Part shown: positions 46,206 through 56,824 of the stretch, piece by piece | How positions within the stretch are numbered: the stretch's first letter is position 1 | How the letters are laid out: each line of letters starts with the position of its first letter | Assembly: GCA_947561395.2 (NCBI GenBank) | Contig: OX387189.1 | Location: 21,204,329 to 21,268,328 of the forward strand | Length of the DNA stretch: 64,000 nt | Source: Buxus sempervirens | Lineage: Eukaryota > Streptophyta > Magnoliopsida > Buxales > Buxaceae | Direction of reading: 5' to 3' | The notes under the pieces: model-generated | Database searches by the model: none | What the model was told of the DNA's origin: nothing | Seen by the model: only the letters and a program-made list of their open reading frames with translations | Made by a program: the position numbers and the translations under genes

Positions 46206-47238
46206 TCACTCTGGAATGGCCTTTTTTGGGCTTTGGCCTTTCGGGATGGATTCCAGGGGGTTCCTGGGACATTTTAAGAGTCTTGTGGGCCCCTATGAGG
46301 GCCCACGTTGGCTCAGGTTTGAGAGAAGCCTCATTTGGCTTCTTTCCTTGGGTCTCTTAGCAAAAGCAAGGGAATGTAAAACAAAAGGGGGGGGGGGGGG
46401 GGGAAGGGGATCATGCTTACACAAGATGGTAATGAAAATAGGACACACACATGGTCCTAATGATGAAGAAGAAATCTGCTTCCAGGGAGGGTTGGTCCCC
46501 GCATGCTTGGATCCAAGGCTAACTACTTTCATGCAAAGAAAACAGGAACCTATACTAACACATGGTGCATGGGATTCACAGCAAAGCCTCACTGGCTATA
46601 CACATGCATTTTACTTGAAGAAATAAAGAAAGGAAGAAAGGGGGGGTTACACATGGGGGTACAAAAGATCACATTCCAAGGAGGAACATGCTCCTCCAGA
46701 GAATGCCTATAATCCAACCTCAAAATAGAAAATACAGAACATTAGAAAGCATGTAAGACTGGACTTTTGTGCCTCTTAAACGATCCCTACGTGGGTATCA
46801 TGCATGCGGTGGCTCCATGCCATAAAAAAGGAAGCAAACACATGCTCAAAGTGATAGGAGCATGACTCCATGCAAAGAAGGAAGTCATACCAAAAATATT
46901 TTTAGAAAAATGCAAGTTTAATATATGATGAACACAACATGCTAGGGAGCCTTACCTGAAGGTTTTTGCACCCTTGAGCGAGGTAGAGACCCCTCCTTGA
47001 GGCCAAAAAGTGTAGCTGGAGATCCTCCTCCTTGAGCACAGCAGTGGTTCCCCCTTTGGCTTCAACAAGAACAAGAAAGAGAGAAGAAGGCCAAGTCTAG
47101 GGTGGCTTTGATTTGTATTTGGAGGTGAAAGAGGGTTGAGAGAGGTGAAAGAGGTGGGATTCGGGGTGAGCAAGTGGGGGAGAAGGGCTGGGAAGCAACC
47201 AAAAATAATGCCAACCCCGGATATGAGCTGCTGTTGGC

Positions 47239-47246
47239 TATTTATA
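47239..47246 (-). promoter_or_regulatory. TATA box of the element I 3' LTR
   Basis: The minus strand reads TATAAATA within gcctataaatagcc. It lies between two ATCCGG palindrome clusters. Confidence 0.5.
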
Positions 47247-47256
47247 GGCAACTTAA

Positions 47257-47510
47257 TGTATCCGGCAACTCAAGCCAGATACACTAAGGCCTCTTCGTAT
47301 CCGGACTTCAAGTCCGGATACACTGGCTTCCCTTTGTATCCGGTAACTCAGGCCGGATACATGACTTAATCATTTCAAAATTTAATGCCGCCGCGAATCT
47401 GTCGGCCAAGTGGCATGAATTTCGCGCGAATATCTTTATGTATCCGGCCTTCAAGTCCGGATATGAAGGAGAGGCAGTGTATCCGGTATATATGACCGGA
47501 TACAAATCAA
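47257..47510. repeat. ATCCGG palindromes upstream of the element I 3' LTR promoter
   Basis: Units include GTATCCGG / CCAGATAC, GTATCCGGACT / AGTCCGGATAC, GTATCCGG / CCGGATAC and GTATCCGGTA / GACCGGATAC. They match the downstream class. Confidence 0.8.
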
Positions 47511-48191
47511 AAAATTACGGATTTGCCCTCGGACTTGACCGATTTGACCCTTTTTGATATCTACGGATCGCCCGTACGAATTTTTTATATTTAAGATTTA
47601 GTCCCTGAGATATTTTGCTGCGTTGGCCGCCACGTGTGCAGCTTCTGCGCCATGTGTGCAGTTTCCGGCTTTGCTGCCCGGGAACTTTGACAGTTCATAT
47701 CTCACTCATCTGAACTCCGATTTGAGCCAGCTCAATTGCGTTAAACTCGTATCGGAGCCCTCTATTTAATGACATGGGGCTAAGCACTTGCACGGATTCC
47801 GAGAAAAAGTCAACTTTTGGCCTTCCCTTAAGTTTGACTGCCCTTAGAACCTTCATCCGGGCCCCGATTCCTGCAAACCCAGTTGCGTTGGAACCGTGTC
47901 GGGATTCTCTATCCATTGGGATAAAGTAAGGCATTTGGCACGGAATTCGAGGAAAAGTCAACTCTCGGCTTTCCCTTAAGTTTGACTGCCCTTAGAACCT
48001 TCATCCGAGCCCCGATTCCTGCAAACCCAGTTGCGTTGGAACCGTGTCGGGATTCTCTATTCATTGGGATAAAGTAAGGTGGCCAAATTTTATCTGATTA
48101 AAAGGTCAACTTTTCACCCCTCAGGGTTTGACTTTTTATCCGGGCTTTGCATTTCTGGCTTTTTTTGGAGCGCAAAAATGAGATGCTTACA

Positions 48192-48207
48192 GCTGCCCCT
48201 CTTTGCC
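48192..48207 (-). promoter_or_regulatory. Polypurine tract of element I
   Basis: The minus strand reads GGCAAAGAGGGGCAGC directly before the LTR start TGTAAGCATC. The position and purine content fit the plus-strand primer. Confidence 0.8.
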
Positions 48208-50385
48208 GAAGTCACCTCGCGGATGAATGGCAAAGAGAAAAAGAATCTTGTTTTTTCGCCTGGTATTTCTGTCGACATGGTCGACGAGCTTAGTCCTTTG
48301 AAATTTTCACTTTGAGAGGGGAGCGGCCAAATCATGTGGCGTCACTCCCTGGCTTCAGAGTTTCCTTACCCTTTGCTTTTCGGGTTTTTGTAGGGCAACT
48401 CTTCAGCAATTGATTCAAGTTTTGAAAGAGATTAGATTGGACTTGAGCTCGCCAACCTGTTTCGGCGTTGATGCCAGACACTTGACAATATTCTTTTCTT
48501 CTTGTTTGTTCCTTTAAAGCTTTTAGGTGATTCCATTTGGTGTCTTTTACTTGTGGCTTTTAATAGTTGTTTTTTTTTTTTTGGATTTGGTGGCCAAGGG
48601 TTGGGTTAAGATGTGGACCGAATGGAGAAAGGAGGAAGGAAGAGTGGAGGAGGAGCTGCTGTTGGTGAGGAGGTGCTTCCAGCGCTGTCCAGTGCCTCAA
48701 GGGAGTCCACACACCTGCTCTACTCTATTTACAAAAGTGTGAAATCAAAATTACAAAAGGGGCCATCTTGCCCGATGATATCTTCATTTATGCTCATTCT
48801 TCTTCATGTCTTGTCATTCCTTCTTTGGCAGTGCTTTCTGGTTGGCTTTCCCTTTGGTAGAGGCTCCCTAGCTTGGAGTGACTGTTGCTGGGGATTGGGC
48901 AGGAATTTTTTTTTCTTATCGCCTCTTCTTTCGGGTCGAGCCTTGTTAGTGACAAGCGTGGGAGCTCCCCGGGGAAGGATGCTCCGCTGGGGATAAGTGG
49001 GGATTCCTCACGCTGTCATTTTCCTTCATAAGGCCTCCTCCCTCTGCTTGGGTGCGAATTCTTCATGTTTGTTCAAGCTCTTGTTGAGTGCGAGAGGTTC
49101 CACCAGGGATTGATGCGAGCTTGCTTGTCTTCTTTCCGCTCTTCTTCGCAAAGCCGGCCTCTTCAGACTGGGCGAGGCTTGATAAGTCTACGTCATCCGG
49201 TATCATTCTCTTATTGCTTGAGAGGACTCTACTGGGGATGTAAGGGTGTCGTCCCTTGTTTGCTGAAGGCCTTCCACTGGGGATTTTTGGAGGTTGTTAT
49301 TCTCCGTTTACTGAAGGAATTCCGCTGGGGATTTTGGAGAAGACGTTCGTTATCCCACTTTTGCTGTACCTGTGAAGGCAGGAAAAGACAATATGTTAGC
49401 CGTGGAATAGCTGGGGAATGCAAAACACTTCTTTTTTTTTTTTTCGAGCCTTTTGCCCATCGCAGATAGAAGCGGCCTTTGCCAAGGTTAGGAGACTATC
49501 AACTTAGGTTAGTAGCCCAACGTGGAGCTCAAAACAGTTAAGTAGAACAATTATAGAGAAAACAGGTGTGTCAGTGTGTGCCTGTGTTTCCAATATCAAA
49601 GAAATTTTTCCAATGTCATACGGGACTTGGAGCGCTTGGTATTTTCCGTAGCATTGTCATCACAGGCCACTGTGAAGTCTTTGACTCGGGCGCAACCTGC
49701 CAGTCTGGACCTCTCAAATCTGTTCAATTTTCTCAGTTTACTATCTGCCACTGCTCTCCTCTATATCTTGCTCTCCTCAAACCAGATGTGACCAGTTCTC
49801 TCTTCTCCTTGTTTTTTTTAACTAACCACGCAACGCCCTTTTTTCGGGTTTTCGCTGTGTTCATCCTTTCGAAGAAACTCTGAATTCCGTCATTGCTGAT
49901 GAACGCAGACCTAACTGTTTGCCCTGATCATTCCTTTTGGGATCTGAGAGGTCTTAGAGATAGGACGAAACGTAGGCTTGGTCTTGGTTATGAAAGAAAG
50001 GATAAGCGGCTCAAAAAGCTTTAATTTTTGGGTTTGCAAAGTGTGCTACTTTTATTGTTGGTGGGACTTACATCCTGGCTTATTTGTATCTCTGTTTTTG
50101 TTGGGTAAACATTTCCCCATTTTTTTGTGTTTCTTTCTTTTTCTTTTCTTTTCCTATTGCATTTTCTCTTCTTTTTGAGGTTTTTTTTTTCTGGGCGAGA
50201 GTGCCCTGTTGCTTTTTGCTTTGCCAGGAATGCCCGATTTGATGTGTAGAACACTTGCAATGGGTTGAAAGAATTTTAAGGCTCAAAATTGTCTAACTAG
50301 GGGAGAATTTAAGGTATTTTGGAAGGATTTACAGTCTAAAGGAGAGTCAAGGATGGCCTCTCTTCATTTCCCAATCAGAATGATC
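48208..50385 (-). other. 3' untranslated region of element I
   Basis: About 2.2 kb between the integrase stop and the polypurine tract, with no conserved protein on either strand. The part at about 48880-49350 has at least five spaced copies of a motif ending CTGGGGAT. Several follow a small palindrome (GAAGGCCTTC, AGGAATTCC, AGAGGACTCT). Poly-T and TTC runs occur at 50110-50200. Long 3' UTRs are usual in Ogre-like elements. Confidence 0.6.
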
Positions 50386-51246
50386 CTAGGCATAGTACAG
50401 TTTGACGGCGTCCGCATTTATCGGCTTGGGAAAAATTGCCCCGTCCATCTCTTGCAGGATAAGTGCTCCTCTGGACATAACCTTGTGGACTACGAATGGC
50501 CCTTCGTAGTTTGGCTTGAATTTCCCACGGTTGTCCTCTTGCTGGGGAAAGATTCTCTTCAGTACTAGGTCTCCCACTTTGAACTGTCGTGGCTTCACTT
50601 TCTTGTTGTAGGCTCGCGCCACTCTCTGTTGATAGAGCTGGCCATGGCACAAAGCCTTGATCCTTTTTTCATCCAATAACTGTAACTGGTCAAATCTGGA
50701 TTCTTCCCATTCGACGTCACTGATTTCAGCTTCCTTCAGAATCCTGAGTGAAGGAATTTGTGCTTCCACGGGGAGGACTGCTTCCATTCCATATACCAGG
50801 GAGAAAGGGGTTGCCCCGGTCGATGTCCTAATCGACGTCCGATAGGCGTGCAGTGCATAGGGCAGCTTCTCATGCCAATCTCTGTAAGTGACTAACATTT
50901 TCACAAGTATCTTCTTCAGATTCTTGTTGGCAGCTTCTACTGTCCCGTTCATCTTGGGCCGGTATGCCATGGAGTTTAGATGTCTGATCTTCAGATCTTC
51001 ACACATCTTTTCCATGCCCTTATTATTCAGATTCTTTGCATTATCAGTGATGATCGCTTCTGGAACTCCGTAGCGACAGACTATATTGTTTCTGATAAAC
51101 TTGAGCACATGAGATTTCTTTACGTCCACGAAGGACATGGCCTTTACCCACTTGGTAAAATAGTCAATTGCCACTAAGATGAACCGATGCCCGTTTGAAG
51201 CCATTGGATGAACCTGCCCTATCATGTCGATTCCCCCAGATGGCAA
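50386..51246 (-). CDS. Integrase core of element I, frameshifted from pol
   Basis: The plus-strand complement of 50386-51246 encodes the catalytic core and C-terminus of a Ty3/gypsy integrase. The DDE triad is visible: Asp in VAIDYFTKWVKA, Asp in ITDNAKN, and Glu in NGTVEAANKNL. Next come WHEKLPYALHAYRTS and TPFSLVYGMEAVLP, and the C-terminal FKVGDLVLKR and YEGPFVV region. The enzyme joins cDNA to nuclear DNA. It should be continuous with pol. The zinc-binding part is in the pol frame, and the switch lies in a run of five C (G on the coding strand) at 51233-51237, where one extra base breaks the frame. The first codons here are out-of-frame filler, not a true start. Confidence 0.9.
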   Translation of the reverse strand: MPSGGIDMIGQVHPMASNGHRFILVAIDYFTKWVKAMSFVDVKKSHVLKFIRNNIVCRYGVPEAIITDNAKNLNNKGMEKMCEDLKIRHLNSMAYRPKMNGTVEAANKNLKKILVKMLVTYRDWHEKLPYALHAYRTSIRTSTGATPFSLVYGMEAVLPVEAQIPSLRILKEAEISDVEWEESRFDQLQLLDEKRIKALCHGQLYQQRVARAYNKKVKPRQFKVGDLVLKRIFPQQEDNRGKFKPNYEGPFVVHKVMSRGALILQEMDGAIFPKPINADAVKLYYA

Positions 51247-54200
51247 ATGGCCAAGGTGATGTCATGGAGTATAACGTATTCGGTGGTGCATGGATGTTGT
51301 CGGCATAAATCTGGCATAACTGGCATTTTCTAACATGAGCGTAGCAGTCGGCCTCCATGGTCATCCAGTAATAGCCCATCCTTAGAATCTTCCTTGCTAG
51401 CATATGCCCATTCATGTGTGCGCCACACAAACCTCCATGGACTTCCTCGATTAATCTCCGCGCCTCAGCTTCTTTGACACATAGCAGTAGGGAATCGTTG
51501 TATGACTTTTTGTACAGTCTGCCCCCACTGTAGAAGTACTGCCCGGCCAATCTCTGTATAGTTCGCTTCTCTGCAGCTGAGGCACCCTCTGGCAGAATTC
51601 TGTCTCTTATATACCTCTCTATATCTGTATACCAAGGCTCCTCTTCGGGTGTGCTTTTATCGACACTGAAGCAGTAAACAGGGTAACGCCGAATTTCTAT
51701 TTCCAGTGGTTGCACCCAAGCATTATTCGTGATGGTGGCCATTGATGCCAGTGTAGCTAGTGCATCTGCAAATCGGTTCCCGTCTCGTGGCATGTAGTCA
51801 AATGTCACGCTCTCAAATTCCTCTTCTAATTCCTTGACCAGTTCTTGGTATGGTACCAACTTCACATCTCTGGTCTTCCAGTCTCCCATCACTTGATAGA
51901 TGATAAGACTTGAGTCACCAAACACTTTCAGCTCTTGTATACGCATCTCAATTGCTGCTCGCAAGCCTAACACACATGCTTCATATTCGGCCATGTTGCT
52001 AGTGCAATCAAACAGAAGTTTCGCTGCTATCGGGTGATGGACACCGTCTGGGGAGATTAGCACTGCTCCGATCCCTTTTCCATTTACATTCACTGCCCCG
52101 TCAAAGAACATTTGCCACTTCGTTTCTTCTGTATCATCTGCAGACTCTGTACACATCACATCTTCGTCCGGGAAGTGAGTCAGAAGTGGTTGGTAGTCAG
52201 GTAGTGGATGCTCTGCCAAGTGATCTGCCACAGCTTGCCCTTTTATCGCCCTTCTAGTTGTGTAGACAATGTCGTACTCAGACAAAAGGACTTGCCACCT
52301 GGCAACCCTATCAGTGGAGATCGGCTTCTCAAAGATATATTTCAACGGATCCAGATTGGAGATCAGTAAGACTGTGTGACTAAGCAAATAATGCCGAAGT
52401 TTCTGAGCTGCCCAGACTAGGGCACAACACGTCTTTTCAAGCACTGTGTATCTGACTTCGATGTCGGTAAACTTCTTGCTCAGGTAGTAGATTGCTTGTT
52501 CTTTCTGCCCTTTCTCATCGTGTTGTCCTAGCACACATCCTACAGCCGTCTCAGAGACTGTCAGATACATAATCAAGGGTCGTCCTGGAACCGGCGGGAC
52601 CAACGTTGGCGGACTCATCAGATATGCTTTGATCTTATCAAACGCTACTTGACAGTCGTCATTCCAAACCACAGGGTTGTCTTTCTTTAGCAGCTTGAAC
52701 ATAGGTTCACACACAGGAGTCATCTGCGCAATGAACCTACTGATATACTGCAATCTGCCCAGGAATCCTCTCACTTCCTTTTCTGTCGACAGAGGAGGCA
52801 TCTCCAGAATTGCCTTTACTTTGACAGGATCAACCTCAATGCCTCGCTTGCCCACTATGAAGCCGAGCAGCTTTCCTGAAGTCACTCCAAACACACACTT
52901 GTTTGGGTTGAGCCGAAGTTTTTGCTCTTTGAGTCTGTCGAACATCTTTCCAAGGTTCACCAAGTGGTCTTCTTCTTCCTTAGACTTCGCTATCATGTCA
53001 TCCACATACACTTCCATCTCTTTGTGTATCATGTCGTGGAACAACAGAGTCATCGCACGCTGATATGTAGCGCCCGCATTTTTCAGTCCAAACGGCATCA
53101 CGCGGTAGCAGTAAGTGCCCCAATGCGTGATAAAGGATGTCTTCTCCATATCTTTAGGTGCCATCCTTATCTGGTTGTAACCAGAGAAGCCGTCCATGAA
53201 AGAGAACATCAAATGCGTTGCTGTGTTGTCTACCAGTACATCAATGTGCGGTAATGGGAAGTCGTCCTTCGGACTTGCTCTATTCAGGTCTCTATAGTCG
53301 ACACACATCCTGACTTTCCCATCTTTCTTGGGAACTGGCACAATGTTGGCTAACCACTCTGGATAGTGAGTTACTTGCAGGAATCCGGCATCCAACTGCT
53401 TGGTGACCTCTTCCTTGATCTTCAGGGCCCATTCCGGCTTCGTGCGCCTGAGCTTCTGTTTCACAGGTATGGCCTCAGACTTTGTTGGTAACCGATGCAC
53501 AACCAAGTCCGTGTCTAACCCGGGCATATCCTCGTATGACCATGCAAACACGTCAGAATAAGACTTAAGAAAATCGAATATCTGTTTTCTCAATAATGGT
53601 GACAGCTTTTTACCAATTTGGAGGATCCTTGGTTGTGCTATTTCACCTATGTCAATTGACTCTGTTTCCTCAATGTTTGCCTGGGGACCCTTTTCATGCC
53701 TTTCCAATGCAAGCTGGAATTCAAGCGGGGTCTCCCACAATTCATCATCGTCCTCATGCTCGAAAGACTCACAGGGGACGATGTTTGAATCTCCTTGCTG
53801 CGATGGGCGAGTGCCCCAATCTGATTTGCCGAGTTCTTGCTCGTTTTCAGGATTGGACACTGGCTCATGCATTTCATTTATTATTGCCATCTGCACTGGC
53901 TTCTCAATTTCTTTTTGTTCTTTTTGTTTTATTATGGCGATCTCATTACCTATCCCGTGCCCCAGATCTTCCAGGTGTGCGTCGGGATTGATACTAAGAT
54001 TGCGATGCTCAAGTTGTTCATTTTTGTTATTTTCTTTTCCAAATAAATGCAAGTAGTAAGAAGAGTTCAGGTATTCATTAAAAATATGAGCAGTAGCTAC
54101 AACAGAAACTTCAGAGGTGATAGAAACCCCCTTTGGAATGGTAGCTTTGCTAATGGCAAAAGGCGTAGCGCTCCAGTTTTTGAGTGGTGCCCGATCTTCC

Positions 54201-56824
54201 TTGTTGATGACGATTGCCGCTTCCGGTTCTTCAGCTAGTACCATGTTGGCGCTGTCGTCAGAAAATAGGCAGATCGGATCATGTACTGCGCCTCCCACTG
54301 GCTTGTTCTGGCTCCTTTCTGACTGGGGGCCAGATTCTGATGATATCCCCATCCATGCTCCACTGATGGGGATGGCCCACGGTATCTCGTCCCTGGGTGG
54401 CGCATACGCGATGGTGACTTCGTTGGCCGGGTCAATTCTGGGGGGGGCAAACATTATGGGTATCCCAGTTGGTATCCCAGGAACTGTAGATGAGTAAGCT
54501 GGTGGTGCCCATTTGCCGTAAGCTGCATGGTATACCTCTTCCGGTACCAGCCCTAGCACTTGGGGCATGCTACGGAACATGCGGTTCAAACCATCGCGAG
54601 TTCCAGGGTGCGGGATATAAGGGCGCGGAGGAGGCGACCTTGGCCTGCGGGTTGGTGCTCCTGAGCTGTCTCGCCCTTCCATCATGCAGACATACATGAC
54701 CGGACCTTCTTCTTTGGATTCCTCAATGGGGGCAGGTGGTGGCACTTCTATCACAGTCGGAGGGTTGACCGGGATCCCGTCAGGGATGAAATGTTCGTCT
54801 GGTGGGGCGAAGGCCATGGTGACTTCGTCAACTGAATCCAGGGCGACCAGTGCTGGCAGGCCCTCTGGCAACCCCTCAAGAGCTGATGGGTCTACTTCTA
54901 CTGCATCTCCAATCCTTTCCATAGGGGGTGGCTCCTCCCAGAGCATCTGAGCCAAACCTTGCAGGTAGTCTTCTTTTGCAGCAGGGGTTTCCAAAAACTC
55001 ATCTCCCCATCCCTGGGGGACTATGTTCTCGATAGCCTGGGCCGCTTCACGCTCCATGTTAGCGAAGCGGTGGTACAAGTTCTCGTGTGTGCATATGGGC
55101 CAGTGGGGGTCTCTTCCTTCAGTTCTTGCCCTTTTCCTCTCGGCATGGTTCCCAAGGAGTCGGGAGTAGTCTTCTGGCTGCGGTCTGAACCCCAGTCCAA
55201 AACCAGTAGTCTGCTCATAAGGTCGGATGGCTGCCTTAATTCCCTGCTTATACTTGCCCAATCCATCGCCGGCTCTGAGACCCCAGTCTGCACAGTCAGC
55301 AGCGCTGAACATGTACTTTCTCCTCTTTTTCGAGAGTCGTCGCCCCCTTTCAGATTCAGGGATACGGTTCACCTGCACCATCTCCAGTGCTTGGAAATTG
55401 AGTGTGGAGGGCAACTCATAATCCACATAAGGTACTCCGACCCTTTCGAACTCTCGATGATCCTCAGCATGTACTGTTATAAGTTCGTTGCCTGACACGA
55501 ACTGGACCATTCTGTGCAGTGTGGAAGATACTGCTCCTGCCTGATGCAGCCACGGCCTCCCAATCAGCAAGTTGAATGAGGCGTTGATATCCATGAGTTC
55601 TAACTCCATGGTAAAGGGCCTACCTGCGATCATGATCACCAAATTGACCTCTCCCAGTGAGTCCCTTCGGGCGTTGTCAAAGCCTCTGACATTGTGCCCA
55701 CTTGGTTTGATCATGGTAGGGCTCAATTGTAAACTATGGAATGTCCTCATCGAACATATATTCAACGCTGACCCATTGTTGATCATGGCTCGCTTTACAA
55801 TGAGATCTACACACTTCACAGTTATATAAAGTGGCTCAGCATGGTCATAACCCTCTGGTGGCAGATCTGCTGCAGAGAAAGAGATAGACTGGGGTGCCAT
55901 GATCACTGACACCACTGCCCCTAGTTGCTCAGGATCGATATTCGTTGGTACGTGTGCGTCACCCAGGACCTTCATCAGTACTGCCCGGTGCTTCTCTGAG
56001 TCAATCAGAAGTCTCATTATGGAAATCTGGGCGGGTACCTTGTTCAACTGCTGGAGGAGATCGTATTCGGGAGTGTAGATGCTGTGGTGCAAATTTGTGA
56101 CCTCCTCTTCTGTGGCCCTTCCCTTTCTCTTGAGGGTCGGTGGCAATTCTGTGACCACGTCCTTCCCTTTTTCTTTCCTTTTTGCTTCTGCTTCTGCTCC
56201 CTCCTCTGGTGCGAGCGGGGGGTCAGTGTTTATGTATCGATCGGATCGGGTGATCCGATCGATTTTTGCTTCAATGGTGGTTGCGGAGGTGGCTTGATGG
56301 TGGAAAGGTTGGGTGGGGTAAGGTGGGGGTGCGGCCTTGTACGAAGGTGGCTCCAGGTTGAGTTTCGAAAGATTCAGTGTGGGTGGTTCGAACGAAAGGT
56401 GGAAGGGGTCTTGTGGAGGTGAGTCCATGATGTCATGGATGTTGAGGGCGGAGGGGTTGGCGAGAGGGGTGGGGTAGAAAAACCCTTGGTCTGTGTGTGG
56501 GTGGAAATGCACCAGAGGGAGATCAGTAGGGAAGTCACTGCCATCTTCTTCAATGACGTTTACCGTCCTGCTTTCTTCGGCTGATGTGTCTTCGGAGTCC
56601 GTATCAGGGGACTCGTCCGAACTCTCATACGGATCAAGCAGGGTTGCAAGTTCAGGAGTGGATGGTGGTTCCTCTTCTTCCGTGGCATAAGGGGGGGTGT
56701 ACCACTCAGACGTGCCGTGGGAAGAGGATTCTAAACTCGGTTCCGCTGATAGGGGATCGGTGAGGGATAGCAGGTCCGGCTCTGAAGTCGCAGACATATA
56801 CTCAGGTGGCCATCTGGTAGACAT
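51164..56824 (-). CDS. Pol of element I: protease, G-patch, RT, two RNase H domains, integrase zinc region
   Basis: 1886 codons are open. Residues 1-250 are a Pro/Glu-rich spacer. A retropepsin-like protease lies near 270-460 with the site INNGSALN at about 348, where most relatives have an Asp before the Asn-Gly-Ser. A G-patch (GLRAGDGLGKY) lies near 515. RT lies at about 1080-1290, with VPVPKKDGKVRMCVDYRDLN, SFMDGFSGYNQI, FGLKNAGATYQ and the catalytic YVDDM near 1272. The first RNase H is at about 1400-1500. The second, archaeal-like one is at about 1570-1720 (FFDGAVNVNG, NMAEYE, GDSSL, DALATLA). The integrase HHCC zinc motif (HGGLCGAHMNGH, CQLC) is near 1795-1838. It follows gag in the same frame after one TAG. 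It ends early because of the frameshift at 51233-51237. Confidence 0.93.
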   Translation of the reverse strand: MSTRWPPEYMSATSEPDLLSLTDPLSAEPSLESSSHGTSEWYTPPYATEEEEPPSTPELATLLDPYESSDESPDTDSEDTSAEESRTVNVIEEDGSDFPTDLPLVHFHPHTDQGFFYPTPLANPSALNIHDIMDSPPQDPFHLSFEPPTLNLSKLNLEPPSYKAAPPPYPTQPFHHQATSATTIEAKIDRITRSDRYINTDPPLAPEEGAEAEAKRKEKGKDVVTELPPTLKRKGRATEEEVTNLHHSIYTPEYDLLQQLNKVPAQISIMRLLIDSEKHRAVLMKVLGDAHVPTNIDPEQLGAVVSVIMAPQSISFSAADLPPEGYDHAEPLYITVKCVDLIVKRAMINNGSALNICSMRTFHSLQLSPTMIKPSGHNVRGFDNARRDSLGEVNLVIMIAGRPFTMELELMDINASFNLLIGRPWLHQAGAVSSTLHRMVQFVSGNELITVHAEDHREFERVGVPYVDYELPSTLNFQALEMVQVNRIPESERGRRLSKKRRKYMFSAADCADWGLRAGDGLGKYKQGIKAAIRPYEQTTGFGLGFRPQPEDYSRLLGNHAERKRARTEGRDPHWPICTHENLYHRFANMEREAAQAIENIVPQGWGDEFLETPAAKEDYLQGLAQMLWEEPPPMERIGDAVEVDPSALEGLPEGLPALVALDSVDEVTMAFAPPDEHFIPDGIPVNPPTVIEVPPPAPIEESKEEGPVMYVCMMEGRDSSGAPTRRPRSPPPRPYIPHPGTRDGLNRMFRSMPQVLGLVPEEVYHAAYGKWAPPAYSSTVPGIPTGIPIMFAPPRIDPANEVTIAYAPPRDEIPWAIPISGAWMGISSESGPQSERSQNKPVGGAVHDPICLFSDDSANMVLAEEPEAAIVINKEDRAPLKNWSATPFAISKATIPKGVSITSEVSVVATAHIFNEYLNSSYYLHLFGKENNKNEQLEHRNLSINPDAHLEDLGHGIGNEIAIIKQKEQKEIEKPVQMAIINEMHEPVSNPENEQELGKSDWGTRPSQQGDSNIVPCESFEHEDDDELWETPLEFQLALERHEKGPQANIEETESIDIGEIAQPRILQIGKKLSPLLRKQIFDFLKSYSDVFAWSYEDMPGLDTDLVVHRLPTKSEAIPVKQKLRRTKPEWALKIKEEVTKQLDAGFLQVTHYPEWLANIVPVPKKDGKVRMCVDYRDLNRASPKDDFPLPHIDVLVDNTATHLMFSFMDGFSGYNQIRMAPKDMEKTSFITHWGTYCYRVMPFGLKNAGATYQRAMTLLFHDMIHKEMEVYVDDMIAKSKEEEDHLVNLGKMFDRLKEQKLRLNPNKCVFGVTSGKLLGFIVGKRGIEVDPVKVKAILEMPPLSTEKEVRGFLGRLQYISRFIAQMTPVCEPMFKLLKKDNPVVWNDDCQVAFDKIKAYLMSPPTLVPPVPGRPLIMYLTVSETAVGCVLGQHDEKGQKEQAIYYLSKKFTDIEVRYTVLEKTCCALVWAAQKLRHYLLSHTVLLISNLDPLKYIFEKPISTDRVARWQVLLSEYDIVYTTRRAIKGQAVADHLAEHPLPDYQPLLTHFPDEDVMCTESADDTEETKWQMFFDGAVNVNGKGIGAVLISPDGVHHPIAAKLLFDCTSNMAEYEACVLGLRAAIEMRIQELKVFGDSSLIIYQVMGDWKTRDVKLVPYQELVKELEEEFESVTFDYMPRDGNRFADALATLASMATITNNAWVQPLEIEIRRYPVYCFSVDKSTPEEEPWYTDIERYIRDRILPEGASAAEKRTIQRLAGQYFYSGGRLYKKSYNDSLLLCVKEAEARRLIEEVHGGLCGAHMNGHMLARKILRMGYYWMTMEADCYAHVRKCQLCQIYADNIHAPPNTLYSMTSPWPFAIWGNRHDRAGSSNGFKRASVHLSGN

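Larger units (their letters stand above)
45012..48191 (-). repeat. 3' LTR of element I (3180 bp)
   Basis: It runs from TGTGCGCGCG at 45012 to GCTTACA at 48191 on the plus strand. It is bounded inside by the polypurine tract and outside by the K gag. A minus-strand TATA box lies at 47239-47246. ATCCGG palindromes lie upstream (47257-47510) and downstream (46062-46205) of it, and the family hairpin at 45057-45078. Two near-identical copies of a 120-bp block with AACCGTGTCGGGATTCTC lie at 47850-48065. Its palindrome class differs from that of the 5' LTR. Confidence 0.9.

Noticed and set aside
48527-49469. Plus-strand ORFs of 71-134 codons in the 3' UTR of element I
   Set aside because: They have no conserved motif and the wrong strand for the element, and they overlap the CTGGGGAT repeats.
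52677-56822. Many plus-strand ORFs of 60-178 codons
   Set aside because: They are shadows of the minus-strand pol gene of element I, with no motifs of their own.
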